DNA from: Larimichthys crocea
Taxonomy: Eukaryota; Chordata; Actinopteri; Sciaenidae
DNA: 64,000 nucleotides
NCBI RefSeq assembly: GCF_000972845.2
Contig: NC_040026.1
Coordinates: forward strand, 1,542,526-1,606,525
Direction of reading: 5' to 3'
Made by a program: the position numbers and the translations under genes
The notes under the pieces: generated by a model
The model's database searches: none
What the model saw: the letters and a program-made list of their open reading frames with translations, nothing else
Told to the model about the DNA's origin: nothing
Shown: positions 35,662 through 48,599 of the stretch, in pieces
Numbering within the stretch: position 1 is the first letter of the stretch
Layout of the letters: the number at the start of each line of letters is the position of its first letter

Positions 35662-36779
35662 GATTCTGAAACAAAGCAGAGAAAACAGAGGGATGAAGGA
35701 AAAGAACAGAACCACCTGCAGGAGAACACCAGGACTCACTCACTCCTCTGTGTGGCAGTTGGTGCAGTCAGCTGAGGGCCCGGCTGCTGAGGGCCCCGAG
35801 CCCATCACACAGAACACATCAATGACACAGCTCGGGTTAGTGTGGAGCCAGCAGAGATCACCTGAACTGGACTACAACGCCCCACCCACTGTAAAGACCT
35901 TTATCCTCACACACTGCATTCAGGTCACTGTCACAAGTCACACCCACACTTCTCTGGAAGAAGATTGACAGAAGCTTGGACCAATTACAGAGAGCACTCA
36001 AATCGCTGCAGCAGTTAATAGCTGGTGTAGCCAGAAAGTCTACAGCAGAGTTTCAGACATCAGCATGACCTGACAAGTTGGATATGAATTTATCACCTTG
36101 TACAGAGCAAACCAGTTATCTATAGTGATAATTAATCCAGAGATCACAGCACTGCTTTGCACAGTCAGAGATAACAAAAGCTGCAACTCAACATGATTCA
36201 GTGTCAGAAAGACATTTACTGCCTTTAAAAACATTTTTCCTAAGAGTGAGAATTTAGAAGTTCTTCAGTAAAGTGATTTGATGACAGTTCTTATTTCAGT
36301 CATCCAACAAAGCTCAAGTTTGAGTCATCATGTGACTGATCTGACCTGAGAACTCAGGTACATAAACAAGCTGCGTACAGCCTAACCCAACAGTCAGTGT
36401 GTACGGGGTAAATGTACCTAAACACAGCCTACAGTTAAAGATGGAAACATGACAAAGAGTATATAGACAGTCAGGCCTGGCTTCAACAATAAAGGCCTTC
36501 TGTTACATTTAAAGCATGTCGGTTCCTGTTTCCTTTAACTGGTGAATCAGTCACTGTGACTGCTGCGGGGCCTCAACACTAACCACAGGGATGAGGCAGT
36601 GCCACAGACATGTTTAACACGGCTGCATGTTCACTGTACTCATTTAAACAGGGAGCGGCCCTGTGAGCACTTCACACTGTTCACCTTCCTTTATATAAAC
36701 CATCACACTATGATCATACACCAACATGAACAACCTGACCATGTGTGTCAGTAATCAGTGCAGTCTCATGAACTTGATC

Positions 36780-37500
36780 ATTTGAACAGGCTCTCGTGGC
36801 TCACTGATCTTTGGCGCGTGCGTAGAGCGTACGTGGACTTGAGCGGTTTGCTCCGTGATGTCGGTGACGTTTGGTCTGCCGGCTGCACTTGACAGCCGGT
36901 GTGCGGCTTAAAGCCGACAGTTCAGAGTCCAACTGTGGCCAGAGAGGGTCGTTTCACCGCCAGCAAGAAGCCACTCGTCGCCGCTGACATGCTCATTAAT
37001 TTCCGCGCAGTGCAGCGGAGGAACACGGAGCTCTCTTCTCCGGGACAGGCCCGGGCCTCCTCACAGCCACATGGTCTTTTGTCTGCGCGGCTGCGGAAAA
37101 TAGCGCTGCGGAGACCTGTCAGGACTTCACTGCGCCTCCCAGACAGCGAGTCACATAGCTCCAGTTATTGACGGACTTCTATTAAAGCTTTAAGCACGAG
37201 TTTAAATGTGTTAAAACCGAGTTACACCACACCTAACGGGAGAAGTCCACTACAAAACGCCGGCTTCAAACGGCCGTAACCGACAGGAGGGATTAGAACA
37301 GGAATATAAATTAATATATTAAGGCATACGTAACTTAAACGAGTAAAAGAGCAACAAAAGGCTCCCGTACCTTGAGAATAAACGTGGCTCCGGTAGAGTA
37401 GAAAGCAGCGGTTGCTCCGGTTGACGTGGGAGAAGACCTACGGAGCGTGCGCAGCCGGCTTTTATGCGCGAGGGCGGAGACTGAAAGCGCGCCAGAGACT
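36780..37500 (-). promoter_or_regulatory. nme2b CpG-rich promoter and noncoding first exon
   Basis: A GC- and CpG-rich island stands out from the AT-rich flanks. On the minus strand a donor TCAAG|GTACGG ends a noncoding exon at 37371. The exon probably starts near 37430-37450, and the intron then runs to the acceptor TTTCAG at 35666. A second GC-rich stretch at 36.8-37.17 kb lies inside this intron and could be an alternative promoter. Its open frames on either strand match nothing I know. Confidence 0.6.
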
Positions 37501-38690
37501 GCGCGTGCTGCCTTCAGGTGTTGTAGGATTTCTCAGGACAGCTGAGTGCACACATGCCATACTCATACACATGACATTCATAACAACGGCATTCAATTTA
37601 CATTAACCACAACATCACTGCTATTTAACATGCCGCTCCACTGAAACTGGCTTACTGGGCAGGACTGGATCATTTACTTAAGTAAAAGTATCAATATAAT
37701 TAGTTAATTACAAAATTCAAAATCCCACTTAAGTAAAAGCACAGAAATCACACAGGGAGACACTTTTTATAATGTGATCACAAGCCAAAGCAAACCACTG
37801 ATTCTGCAGCCTCAGGTCTTCAGGCAGAGAGTTCAGATCTGAGCAGTCCTGACTATAAAAGCCCAATCCTGTTTAGTTTAGTGCCCTGCTGCTGCTGCTG
37901 CTGCTGTGAGCCTGTTGACTCATAGGGGAGCAACAGTTCAGCAATAAACCATTACATAATTTAGAGGTGATCAGTAAAATCCTAAAATCAATATTAAACT
38001 GACCGGTGACCAGTGAAGAGAGGTTGAAACAGGGGTGACATGATGTTGTTGTGTTTTTACCAGCTGTTAATTTTCAATTTTCAGTTTTCAATTACACCCT
38101 GGATTCTCACTACAGCTTTGACATTTGTAAAACTGGGACAGACTAGAAAGATTTTAGATCCATTCAACAATGGTACTGCCTTTGTGTTTATGTATAATGT
38201 TATAAATCACATCGATAAATCAAGAACAACAATATTCCCAACTACAGACTTTATTATATCCCTGTCATATGCAGTAACTCTAGATATATGGACGTGTGTC
38301 ACTCACTGCACAGGCTGCATTTAGTGGTTACTTTATGGTGCACTGATGGAATCAGATAAAAGTATAGTGTTACTGAGCTGCAGCAACAATGACACTTATT
38401 GTGACATTTATTAAGTTACTGATATGCAATGGCAGGGATTTCAAAAATATAACCTTTCACATAAACCATCTTCAAATGTTTACTCAGCAGGTACGAAATA
38501 AATGACTGAAATAAATGACTGAATATGTAATCAATCAGTAATCCAACTAAAATTTCAAAAGCCAAAATCATTTTTTAAAGTAAATAATTGTGTAGAATAA
38601 CATTAAATGTTTATCACCCAGATTACATTATGGAAACCATTCTCAAATATTACTAATGATAATGATTTAGCTTTTTTAAAAAACATATAT
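37500..38690. other. Intergenic, repeat-like only
   Basis: At 37680-37745 the words ACTTAAGTAAAAGTA and ACTTAAGTAAAAGCA mark a widespread fish repeat. A (CTG)n run lies near 37885-37906. Nothing coding is supported. Confidence 0.5.
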
Positions 38691-39180
38691 TTATTGTTTT
38701 TTTGAGTTTCAACATCTCAAACATGCCAAACATTTGGCAGCACTGAAAACAATAACACAGACATTAAAAATACTGAAAAGGACAAATACAATGAAATAAA
38801 TGCAGACAGCAAAATATAAACAAAAAAATAAATAAATAAATAAATAAATGAATAACATAAATGAATAAACTACACTAATTTGTCAGCAAGTTTGAGTTTT
38901 AGGTCACAACGTCCATTCCCAATAACAGATTAGATATTTTCCTTATTTGATTCTTCCACTGCCTCCTCCATATCTCCATTCTTCAACAGTTCCAGAAATA
39001 ACTTCCAAATGTTATAAAATTCAGAAGCCCTCTTTTTAACAATATAGGTCAGTTTCTCAAGAGCCAAACTTGATGTTAATTTATTTAACCAGTAGTTAAA
39101 AGAGGGGCAACCAACATTCTTCCAACACAATGCAATACAGTGTTTGGCCTGTAGTAAACAGAGGTCAACCATTTTTCTTT
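38690..39180 (-). mobile_element. L1-like LINE ORF2 C-terminal fragment
   Basis: A minus-strand frame (39172-38930) contains LLQAKHCIALCWK, WLNKLTSSLALEKLTYIVK and IWKLFLELL. This matches the spacing and residues of the C-terminal end of L1-type reverse transcriptase proteins (CIALxWK, LEKITY, IWxPFLxxL). The rest of the element is not recognisable, so this is a 5'-truncated copy. An (AAAT)n tract lies at about 38826-38850. Confidence 0.65.
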
Positions 39181-41930
39181 CCTAAAGTACAGTCATCTGG
39201 ATAAATGCCTTAAATACATAACTTAGGGCAAAATGGTACAGGGGAAGTTGTGATCTGAGAGATATACCTTATCACTGAGCTCCAAAATGTATGACTCTCT
39301 TCACATTTCATGATTTAGCATATTTGATGCTTCAGCATGACTGATGAAAGCTTTTAATTTGCTTGCAATTGTCAAATAAGTCCTTGAAACTCTGAATCCA
39401 TCCCTTAGGTCCCTACACCCAGAACTCTGCATTACTAAATGTAGGTGTTCATACATACATGACCTTATCAGCAAAACAAAGTTTCTCTTGAATTTTTCAC
39501 CAATATTTATTTAGTTATAAGTTGCATTATTTGTATTGTCTTATGTGTATTCATGACCACATTACTATATTCACAAAAGTTACAAAATGCAAGCCATGAT
39601 GAAGATATGTGTCCTCCTTAACCACTCCCCACACTCTGTTTGTAGCTCTTCTCACAATCCATTGATTCATGTTTGGATGTAGTTGTTACAAGTGCAGCAA
39701 GTGATGGTGTGGTACATGGAGGAATCAAACCTAAAAACATCCAGTCCAGTCTTTTTGACAATATCACTGAACAGTTGTTGGCTCAACTTATTTTATTTGT
39801 TTGTCTACTTAAAACATTCAAATTATCTGAACAAAACATTATTAGTTGACAGTAAGTGATCATTTGAAGTTTGATGTACCCAACATAGAAGGCTGAGCAA
39901 ACAAACAGCAGAGCTTCTTAACCAGAGCTGTCGCAATTATCAGTAAAAAAATGTTGCAGCTTGTCACCTTATTTCTCAACTTCTACATTTGTGAGTGGGC
40001 CTAAATGTAGTCCCCTCTGGTTCCTTTTTGTTTCTTCACTGTGATATTTGAACTTCACAATGAGTTTGTTTTCACATTCATCTGCTGAAAGGGTTTGTCA
40101 TTTCAATGCATTATTTTCTTTGGTCCCAGCACGGATTCATCATCATTCATCCTCCTTATGCCAAGAGATAGAAAACCAAAGCACATTACAGAACAAATCA
40201 AAACTTCTAATTCAATCAGGTTTGAAGCCTATATACAGTGTATCTAGCTAGTAATAAAGTTTCTGGATAGTCAAGTAACACTCAGACCGTCATGCAACCT
40301 ACAAAACCAACAAAAGGAAATAGAATCTAATGACAATAACAATCAAACAATAAAGTGAAACAGTTAATATATTCAATCAAATGAAGGGAAAACAAATTAA
40401 AATAAAATTCAAGATCCAGCTGACCAATCCCAGAACAAATTCAGCATCCCTTCCACAAGCACATTCAGAATTGTTAGGTATATGCCCACAGTTTTATTTA
40501 TTGGTTAAATGTATCTAATGGTAAGAACTGTGAAAATTGATTTAGGGACAATAGAGGAGCTTCTTCCTTTTCCCTAACAGAATATTTAATTTTTAAAGTA
40601 GTATTCAACATTTTCTACTTTCTACAGAGAGCTCAATAACACGGAAGGTTTAATAAATGAGTGGGGCTGCAGTCTATTTTTTGTTTAGGAGGTAACCTAT
40701 CTATAAGTGGCAGTCATGATAAGAGCTAATTATTCAGAAAAGGTGCTGCACTGCTCCCTTTCTTATCTCCTTTACCATAGCATGGACTGGACCATCGTTT
40801 ATGAAAAGGAAAGGAGACAATGCCGTTCCACACTCCTTGCTGCAGACCCACATCAATAACACCAACTGTTGCATAATTACATAGCCTAGTGTAAGTGTAA
40901 TTCTCTGAGCACTGTGGTTGTCTCATGAAATCCTTATGAATTCACATCACATCTCTTCTTGAACTCATTACTTTTTCTATCGAGTTCAAGAAAAGCAGTT
41001 TACGGCATATGACAAAATTCTTTTGATTTTGAAATTGAATTTTTTTTTTCAATTACAGTCTTTGTTTTACACCACCATAAACAAGAAAACCATCAGGATC
41101 CTTTAAAATGAGTAAAAAAGGCTCTATGGAGAAACTGTGAATGCTGGGAAGGATGCTTTGAACCGTGCGGTGTGTTTTCAGTATACGTTCTGAGATGGAT
41201 CCACAACTAAAAAAAACAAGTTAACAGAAACTTTTCACTTTGAAATAATCCCTGTTCAAATAAACCATGCCAAAGGATATAAACTGCTGTTGTTACGGTT
41301 CAGTAAGTTCTCCATCTTTCTGTTTTCACTTGATCATCATACTCCAGGCCACTGCTTCATAAAAGCTTCTGACTATTAACATAAGATAATGCTTTGGTGG
41401 TTTGCACACACATGCAATGTGCATGTACACGTGCGCTTTAAGTGCACTTCTGTATCTGCAGGCTGTAGGAAGCTTTGAAGAGGACTTATATGTTCACATC
41501 TGCAGCTAATGGATTTTATAGTATGGTTGTGTAACATTAATAGAAATAACCTCAATCCAGCCTTGGATATTGAAGCCATGAAGAACTGTATCTCTTACCT
41601 AAAGCACTAGTATTTCCACAGATGAATGGAGTTTTTCTGAGCCCGACTTCCGAGCTGTATGAAAATATCAGATATGTCAACCCAAACCAAATCTCCCTCT
41701 GAGATTGAATCTGCTATGAAACATTAAGTTTTCTCCCTATGCTTCACTGGCTGGCTGCCACTGGCTTTAATGAACACAGAGGAGATAAAGTGTGTCCTCC
41801 ACACTGGCTCTTTGTGGCTCTGCTGCCTGTGATTAACTCTCATTATTAGATGGGTGGGAGACAAAATGTGTGGAGTCACACAAAGCCTTTGGTTGACACC
41901 ACTGCACCATGGAACTGCTTAAGTGAAATA
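39181..41930. other. Gene-free AT-rich stretch
   Basis: I see no exon with splice signals, no RNA gene and no element I can name on either strand. Part of it may be old transposon sequence. Confidence 0.4.
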
Positions 41931-41936
41931 TCCATC

Positions 41937-41937
<1 letters not shown>

Positions 41938-42021
<84 letters not shown>

Positions 42022-42066
42022 CTGCACCTGCACCTGCACCTGCATCTGCACCTGCACCTGCACCTG
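41938..42066. repeat. (CA)n followed by (CACCTG)n
   Basis: About forty CA units run into eight hexamers of CACCTG, one with a C-to-T change. The long HTHT and APAP frames here are repeat translation only. Confidence 0.95.
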
Positions 42067-42310
42067 TCTATAGATGCCCTGATATCATTGTTAACCTGTT
42101 CTTCCTTTCCTCTCCTGTTTCATCTTTTCCAACTTCTTCATCCTTTCATATTGCTTTTCTTGGTCTTGTCTCCTCTCCTCTCCTCTCCTCTCCTCTCTTC
42201 AGCAGTGGATGCTCTTAGAAAACAAATGGAGAGTTAATCCCTTGGCCTAATCTCCTGCGTTCTACTCCCAGTCCTATTTTTACCAGGGCTTAAGGCCAGG
42301 ATTAAACTGT

Positions 42311-42315
<5 letters not shown>

Positions 42316-42372
<57 letters not shown>

Positions 42373-42565
42373 TGTGTTATTCAGGACTATGAAACTATTG
42401 ACGGTTAAGTGCTGTTCACATGAAAGCTTGTTAGCTGGGCATGTGTGTGTTTGTGTGTGTTGTTGTTGTGGAGTGTTGTGCTGCTGTTGCCGTCTTACTA
42501 TGAAGGCTTCCTAGGGCGTGCAGGGACGGCTCACTGAGGATGCAGCGTAATTGGAATCATCTCAG
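42316..42565 (+). repeat. (TC)n plus source of a repeated 160-bp unit
   Basis: A (TC)n tract (42316-42361) is followed by AAGTGCTGTTCACATGAAAG through GCAGCGTAATTGGAATCATC (about 42405-42560). The same order, CT repeat then this unit, recurs at 48310-48530 and 53030-53250, where it abuts the LINE 3' end. Confidence 0.85.
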
Positions 42566-43958
42566 TGCTTTTGTGATGTGCTCTTTCTTGTGCTTAATAC
42601 ACAGGGCAGGGCACATCGCTCACTGTAAAATGTGAAGCAGGAAGCTGCTTGTGCTGTAATGGATTGTAATACAGAGTCATTATTTTGCTTTTAGAGGCAG
42701 CTATCCAGGCCTGTGAGAGGGTGAAGCTGTTTGGTGGAATTGCCTCGGATGTAAAATGGTGTTGACACAAATTTCTTGCAGGCAAAAAGGTTGGTTTATT
42801 GCCTCAAAGTGCTCCTACACAGAAGGAGATGAGTGATTTCAGGTGTCATATTGGACGTTTTTATTGGCAGGCAACCAATGTTCCTCTAAATCTTCCCTGC
42901 AACCTGAAGACGGGTGTCTGGATGAGGCAGCACACACATGAACACACACCTGCCAGCACCTAAACACACATCCTCACACTTTATCTATTGCTCCACCGCT
43001 CAGGTTGCAGAGTTTTGCCAGCTTCCGGACTTCTCTGACAAAGATAAAAAAGTATCATTTTTGGCTGCTTTCACTTTTATGAAGCCTGTAGATCTCTGCA
43101 GCCGCCACCTGCCCACAGGGGATTATTATACAGCTGAGAATCATTACTGTAATATAACATACATTGTTTTGGGATTGAGGTTATGATGGGCCTTGCTGCC
43201 ACATTGCCTCTGACTGTGTTGCCTGGATTCAAAAGGGCACGGGTCCCCTTATGAAAGTGAGTTTTATGAATTACATAATTTAAAGGAATGCTGAACAAAC
43301 CTCGCCCGCAGATATTTTTTTATGTCATTGTCATGTAAAATAGGTTTTGCTGTAGTTTGTGCCTTACATATGACTTTGTTTAGACACACACTCACTCCAA
43401 AATGCTCACAGTAACAACAGAAATCCATCACTTTTCCCGCTAAAACAGGAAGCTAAGCTGAGCCCAAGAATTTCATTACATTTTCATACCTCACACTCAT
43501 GATTCAAAGCTTCAAGCGGCAAGTCCTGAAATATGCTGAAGTCCGTTGCATGTGAACATACAGAAGGCTGCTGAATAATTGATGCTGTCTGTGTCTGGTA
43601 CAGGCCTGTAATAAAACAGGATGAAAAGCTTCAGACTTTAATGTGATCCAGTGTCTGCACAGTAGAGGCAGTCATGCAGGTCCCCCACCTTTTACTGGAC
43701 TGGGTGAGTCAGAGAAAGTGTCAGGCACTGTGACTTCAGCTATTGTTGTAGATGACTTATAGAGCAAGGCCAGCGCTTACACGTTGGAGTATGGAGGCAC
43801 AAATTTAAGAATGCACTGTTGCACACTACTCTAGTCTGCTTAGAATGTTTATGAAAACGGTTTCTGGTCTTTATGGATTGTGGCTGCAAAGTGATGGCTT
43901 TAGAGTGTACACAACTGTGTATCCACAACCTTTTTATACTAATTTTGTTTGACCAATT
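42566..43958. other. Gene-free intergenic stretch
   Basis: No supported gene, RNA or named repeat. The short frames here lack splice sites or family resemblance. Confidence 0.4.
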
Positions 43959-44105
43959 CACTTCAATTCAGTTCAGTTTTATTTATATAGTTCATAGTTC
44001 ATTACAATCATTACAGAAGTTATCTCATAGCAAGCACTTGGTGACAGTGGCAAGGAAAACCTTCAGGAGGTAGAAACCTCAAGCAGAATCCGGCTCATAG
44101 TGGGT
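43959..44105 (+). mobile_element. Common fish interspersed repeat, partial
   Basis: AATTCAGTTCAGTTTTATTT, then CAAGCACTTGGTGACAGTGGCAAGGAAAA, then GGTAGAAACCTCAAGCAGAA. This order is familiar from a highly repeated fish element. I cannot assign the family with certainty. Confidence 0.55.
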
Positions 44106-44429
44106 AAGCAATTACGTTTAAAGGTAATGTAACTGCTGCCTGCATTATATTCATGTTTTTATGAAGTGTGCATGGAGGTCACATGGATGCGGTCCTGGTG
44201 GATGGCTGTCCTACAAAGTGCAGGGTAGGGTTGGGTCATTTCTATCTGCACATCTGTAGGGATTTTGGATGCGCTCTGGTTTCTGTTTGCAGTCTGAGTG
44301 GTATTGTATGGTATTGGTGGACCAATACTGGCTGAGCAGACTTTGATGCATGCAAGTAAATAGTCTGTGTGGAGGAACAAAAGAGGAAGTACTGGAATAC
44401 AATCACAAAACCCACTGGCTATCATTTCA

Positions 44430-45349
44430 AAGCAATTTCCCTACCGGGATTAATAAAGTACTTAATAAAATACTTCTGATTGATTACCCAACTTAAGAAA
44501 TAAAAAAGTAATATAGCTCTTTTCTAGTCTTTTGTCCTACACTACCTTTGCACTTTACACTACCTGTGACATTCATCCATTCATGCACAGATATTAGAGC
44601 GTGCCATGCACAGTGCCAACTCCTCATCACAAAGTAACTTCACATGCTCTAACAGTTTAGAGTTTGTTCTGTGTTTCCTGTTTTATTTTGTAGTTCTACC
44701 CTGTCTGTGTCTTGTCTACGTCTACTTCCTGCCTTGTTGTCCTGCCTGTTCTTGATTCTGCACCTGTCCCTGATTAGTTTCACCTGGGTGTCTATTTTGT
44801 TCCTGTGATTCCTTTGTTTCCTTGTCTGTCCGTTATGTGTCTGTACTGCTTCTGTGTGTGTCTGAAGCTTGTTTGTGTTGCTGCCTCTGTCCTGGATTTT
44901 GGTAATTTAATCTTTTGTTTGTGTTTTTGCTGTTGTGTAGTTAGTTAGTTTCTTTGTGTTCCTTAGTGTTTAAACCTTGCTCCTGTTCAACCCTTACATC
45001 TTTCCATGTGGCTCTGTGAACCCCCCCCCCCCCCAATTTGGTACCATGCTGAACTTGAACCAGCCATCTTTTCATTTCTGTATTTCTGTTATCAGTTCAA
45101 AATTGTTCATCCAGTCAAACATAACCACACAGCAGTCAATCACCAACCACCATCTGCTTTATCAGTCCATTTAGCTGCATGAGTGCTCCTATCTCCTGAT
45201 AATAATACTAACAGACACACACTCTGCCAGTATTAAGGCTCCCACTTGAATCACATTGCTGACAATGGGATTCTTTGGCTCAGATTATGTGGCCATTGTT
45301 ATAATACTGACCCACAAATTGATCTGCAAATGGATCAAGATCATATCCG
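44430..45349. other. Pyrimidine-rich gene-free stretch
   Basis: A LINE-tail-like CCCTACCGGGATTAATAAAG lies at 44441-44460. A long C/T/G-rich stretch at 44660-45000 resembles part of an LTR but has no partner. A run of 14 C lies at 45021-45034. No gene is supported. Confidence 0.4.
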
Positions 45350-45805
45350 TAGTGCCAGTCAAAAGTTTGGACATGCCTTCTCACTGTTTTTTAATTATAT
45401 CACTTTCTACAATGTAGATTGACACTGAAGACATAAAAACAATGAAATAATCATAGACTGCATGGTTATAGTCTCCATGATGTCACCCACAAGTTTCAAA
45501 AGAGTCGTTGTGAAACTCCACCTTCTGGCTACCCAATGGGCAAAACGTAAAGTGTGGGTGGATTTGAAGTTGCTTGAATGTTGCTCAAACAAGTCACCTG
45601 TAATGCTACCCAGTACCTGCAGAGTATGGTCTAAGACATAGACCGTATAAAGAATGGATGTTGCTTATGAGGAAAAGAAGACCAAGAGCTACCTCTGCTG
45701 CAGAGAAGAAGTTCATTACAATAAGCAGCCTCAGAAATCACCAATGAACAGCACCTCAGATTAAAGCCCACATGAATCCATCACAGAGTTCAAGTAGCAG
45801 ACACA
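45350..45805 (+). mobile_element. Tc1-like transposon fragment with a nested insertion
   Basis: CAGTCAAAAGTTTGGACATGCCTTCTCACTG is the terminus of a fish Tc1 family, and CTACAATGTAGATTGACACTGAAGACAT follows it. Transposase-like sequence (CTCTGCTGCAGAGAAGAAG, CAGCCTCAGAAATCACCA) resumes at about 45665. About 200 bp between them (45455-45655), bounded by CATAGACTG and CATAGACCG words, belong to another interspersed element. Confidence 0.65.
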
Positions 45806-45829
45806 TTTTGAGAAACGTGAAGTTTCACA

Positions 45830-48300
45830 CCGACACCGGGGGCCATAGTTAAATGCATCCCGGGGGCCAGAGCGGGCGGCATCGAGTCTAATTTAAAACT
45901 ATTGGCTAACGATAAACGTAGTAAGATTGTTATTCACGTTGGTGGTAATGACACCTGGCCAATCGGAGGTCGCTAAAATGAATGTGTCATCGGTGTGTGA
46001 ATATGCCAAAACGATGTCGGACTCCGTAGTTTTCTCTGGTCCCCTCCCCAATGTGACCAGTGATGACATGTTTAGCCGCATGTCATCATTTCACCGCTGG
46101 CTGTCGAGGTGGTGTCCAGCAAACGATGTGGGCTTCATAGATAATTGGACACCTTTCTGAGGAAAACCTGGTCTGATCAGGAGAGACGGAATCCATCCCA
46201 CTTTGGATGGAGCAGCTCTCATATCTAGAAATATGGCCAAGTTTATTAGTTGACCAAAACCATGTCGACAACCCAGAGTTGAGACCAGGAAGCAGAGCTG
46301 CAGTCTTACACGCTTCTCTGTGCCTCCATTAGAGCAGCTACCCACCCAGTCCTTTAGTATAGAGACTGTCTGTCCCCCGTCCACCTACATTATTTAAAGA
46401 TAAAACAAACAGAAGAGGAGTTCTAAATCAACATCTCCAACAGTCCAAAAAAAAAGATTTAAATGTGGACTCCTGAATATCAGGTCCCTGTCCTCTAAAG
46501 CTGTTTTCTGGCTGCAGGAGGATGAATATGTTAGCTTAAATTAATCCAGTCCTCCTAGTCATTGTAATACTCATATTCCTCAAACTAAACCTAAATTAAA
46601 TTATAATTCATTTGAAAGTCTTGTTCTTAGCCTCACTCACCCAACCTGGAAAACATTGTAGCCAATTTTATTTGTTACAGTATATCGAGCTCCAGGTCCT
46701 TATTCTGAATTTTTAACTGAATTTGCAGAATTTGCATCAGGCTTGATCCTTAAAACAGATAAAGTAATTATTGTAGGTGATTTTAACATTCATGTGGACA
46801 ACCACAATGATAGTCTTAGTACTGTGTTTATCTCTTTATTAGATTCAATCGGCTTGTTCACTCATATGGCATTGAATTGATAATCTAATAGTCTTTCCAC
46901 AGAATCCTCTTCTGTCTGACCATTTTTAAATAACCTTTGAGTTCATACTACTATATAAGCCTTTGTGCAGAAACTCATACAGTTGTTTATCTGATAGATA
47001 GCTGCTTCCTTTAGCCCCTCACAAATAGATCATCTTGTTGATAGTACTACAGGCTCATTATGGACAACTCTAGACTCTATTGCACCTCTGTAAAAGAAGA
47101 CAATTAAACAGAGGAGGTTAGCACCGACAAAGGACTCATCTCTGTACTTGTCCTTGACCATGAAATTCTTTTACAGAGACTGGAACATCAAATTGGCATT
47201 AAAGGAACCACCCTAAGCTGGTTTAAGTCGTATTTCTTTGATCGATCTCAGTTTGTTCACGTCAATGATGAATCCTCCATGCATACCAAAGTTTGTCATG
47301 GAGTCCAACAAGGTTCTGTACTAGGACCACTTCTATTCAGTTTATATATGCCTTCTTTAGGGAACATTATTAGGAATCACTCCATTAATTTTCATTGTTA
47401 TGCCAATGACACCCAATTATATTAATTAAGCCTGATGAAAACAATAATTTAACTAAACTTCAAGCATGCATTAAGGATATTAAAAGTTAGATGACCTACA
47501 ATTTTCTGATGTTAAATTCAGACAAAACTGAAGTTCTTGTAATTGGACCCAAACACCTCAGAAACTCTCTTTCTTGAGACTTAGTTACTTTAGATGGGAT
47601 CACCCTGGCCTCCAACTCCACCATAAAGAATCTTGGAGTTGTTTTTGATCAGGATTTTTCCTTTAACATCCACCTAAAACAAATTTCGAGGACTGCATTC
47701 TTCCACTTACGTAACATCGCTAAAATCAGACGCATTGTGTCTCAAGCGGATGCAGAAAAACTAGTCCACACATTTGTTACTTCTAGGCTGGACTATTGTA
47801 ACTCTTTGTTATCAGGCTGCTCTAATAAGTCTCTTAGGACATTGCAGTTAATTCAGAATGCTGCTGCACGTGTTCTGACAGGAACCAAGATCAGAGATCA
47901 CATCTCTCCCATTTTGGCTTCCTTGCATTGGCTACCTGTTAAATCTAGAATAGAATTTAAAATTCTTCTCCTTACTTACAAAGCTCTTCATGGTCAGGCA
48001 CCATCATATCTAAAATAGCTCATAATACCTTACTACCCCTCTAGAACACTGCGCTCTCAGGATGCTGGGTTCCTTGTGGTTCCTATAGTTTCCAAAAGTA
48101 GATTGGGAGCCAGAGCTTTCAGCTATCAGGCTCCTCTTCTGTGGAACAAACTACCATTCTGGGTTCAGGAGGCAGACACGGTCAACACTTTTAAGAATAG
48201 ACTTAAGACTTTCCTTTTTGATAAAGTCTATAGTTAGGGCTGGCTCAGGTCATCCCTTAGTTATGCTGCCATAGGATTAGACTGACGAGGGACTCCCCCT
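45830..48300 (+). mobile_element. L2-like LINE with esterase ORF1, endonuclease and RT remnants
   Basis: In order along the plus strand: SGNH/GDSL-esterase ORF1 words (HVGGND at about 45940; VVFSGPLPNVTSDD; RRDGIHPT at about 46180), the endonuclease start NIRSLSSKA (about 46480), IIVGDFNIHVDN (about 46770-46805), then RT pieces (GVQQGSVLGPLLFSLYM; HCYANDTQLY, where the catalytic YADD has become YAND). A C-terminal frame at 47737-48018 (VTSRLDYCNSLLSG, ALHGQAPSYLK) follows. The 3' end TTAGGGCTGGCTCAGG to GACGAGGGACTCCCC is the usual fish L2 3' UTR. Stops, frameshifts and deletions break all frames, so it is inactive. The esterase-type ORF1 is known from CR1/L2 LINEs. Confidence 0.85.
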
Positions 48301-48309
48301 CCCCTCTCT

Positions 48310-48310
48310 A

Positions 48311-48361
<51 letters not shown>

Positions 48362-48530
48362 TTCATTAAGTGCTGTTCACATGAAAGCTTGTTAGACGGG
48401 CGTGTGTGTGTGTTTGTGTGTGTTGTTATTGTGGAGTGTTGTGCTGCTGTTGCCGTCTTACTACGAAGGCTTCCTAGGGCATGCAGGGACGGCTCACTGA
48501 GGATGCAGCGTAATTGGAATCATCTCTCTC
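48310..48530 (+). repeat. (CT)n and copy of the 42.4-kb unit
   Basis: The CT run (48310-48358) joins the LINE end to a near-identical copy of 42405-42560. Confidence 0.85.
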
Positions 48531-48599
48531 TGTGTCTCTTTCAGGGTTATGCATAGTCAGGCACATAATTGTTGAAGATGTAGTCTCATCTCAAACCCT

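Noticed and set aside
35521..35968. Plus-strand frames of 84 and 136 codons
   Set aside because: Antisense of the first nme2b coding exon and its flanks.
36899..37171. 90-codon plus-strand frame in the CpG island
   Set aside because: High GC lowers stop frequency; no recognisable protein and no transcript evidence.
41850..42237. 122-codon frame with HT and AP repeats
   Set aside because: Pure translation of (CA)n and (CACCTG)n.
47737..48018. 93-codon frame as a host gene
   Set aside because: Its residues match the C-terminus of L2-like LINE proteins, so it is part of that element.
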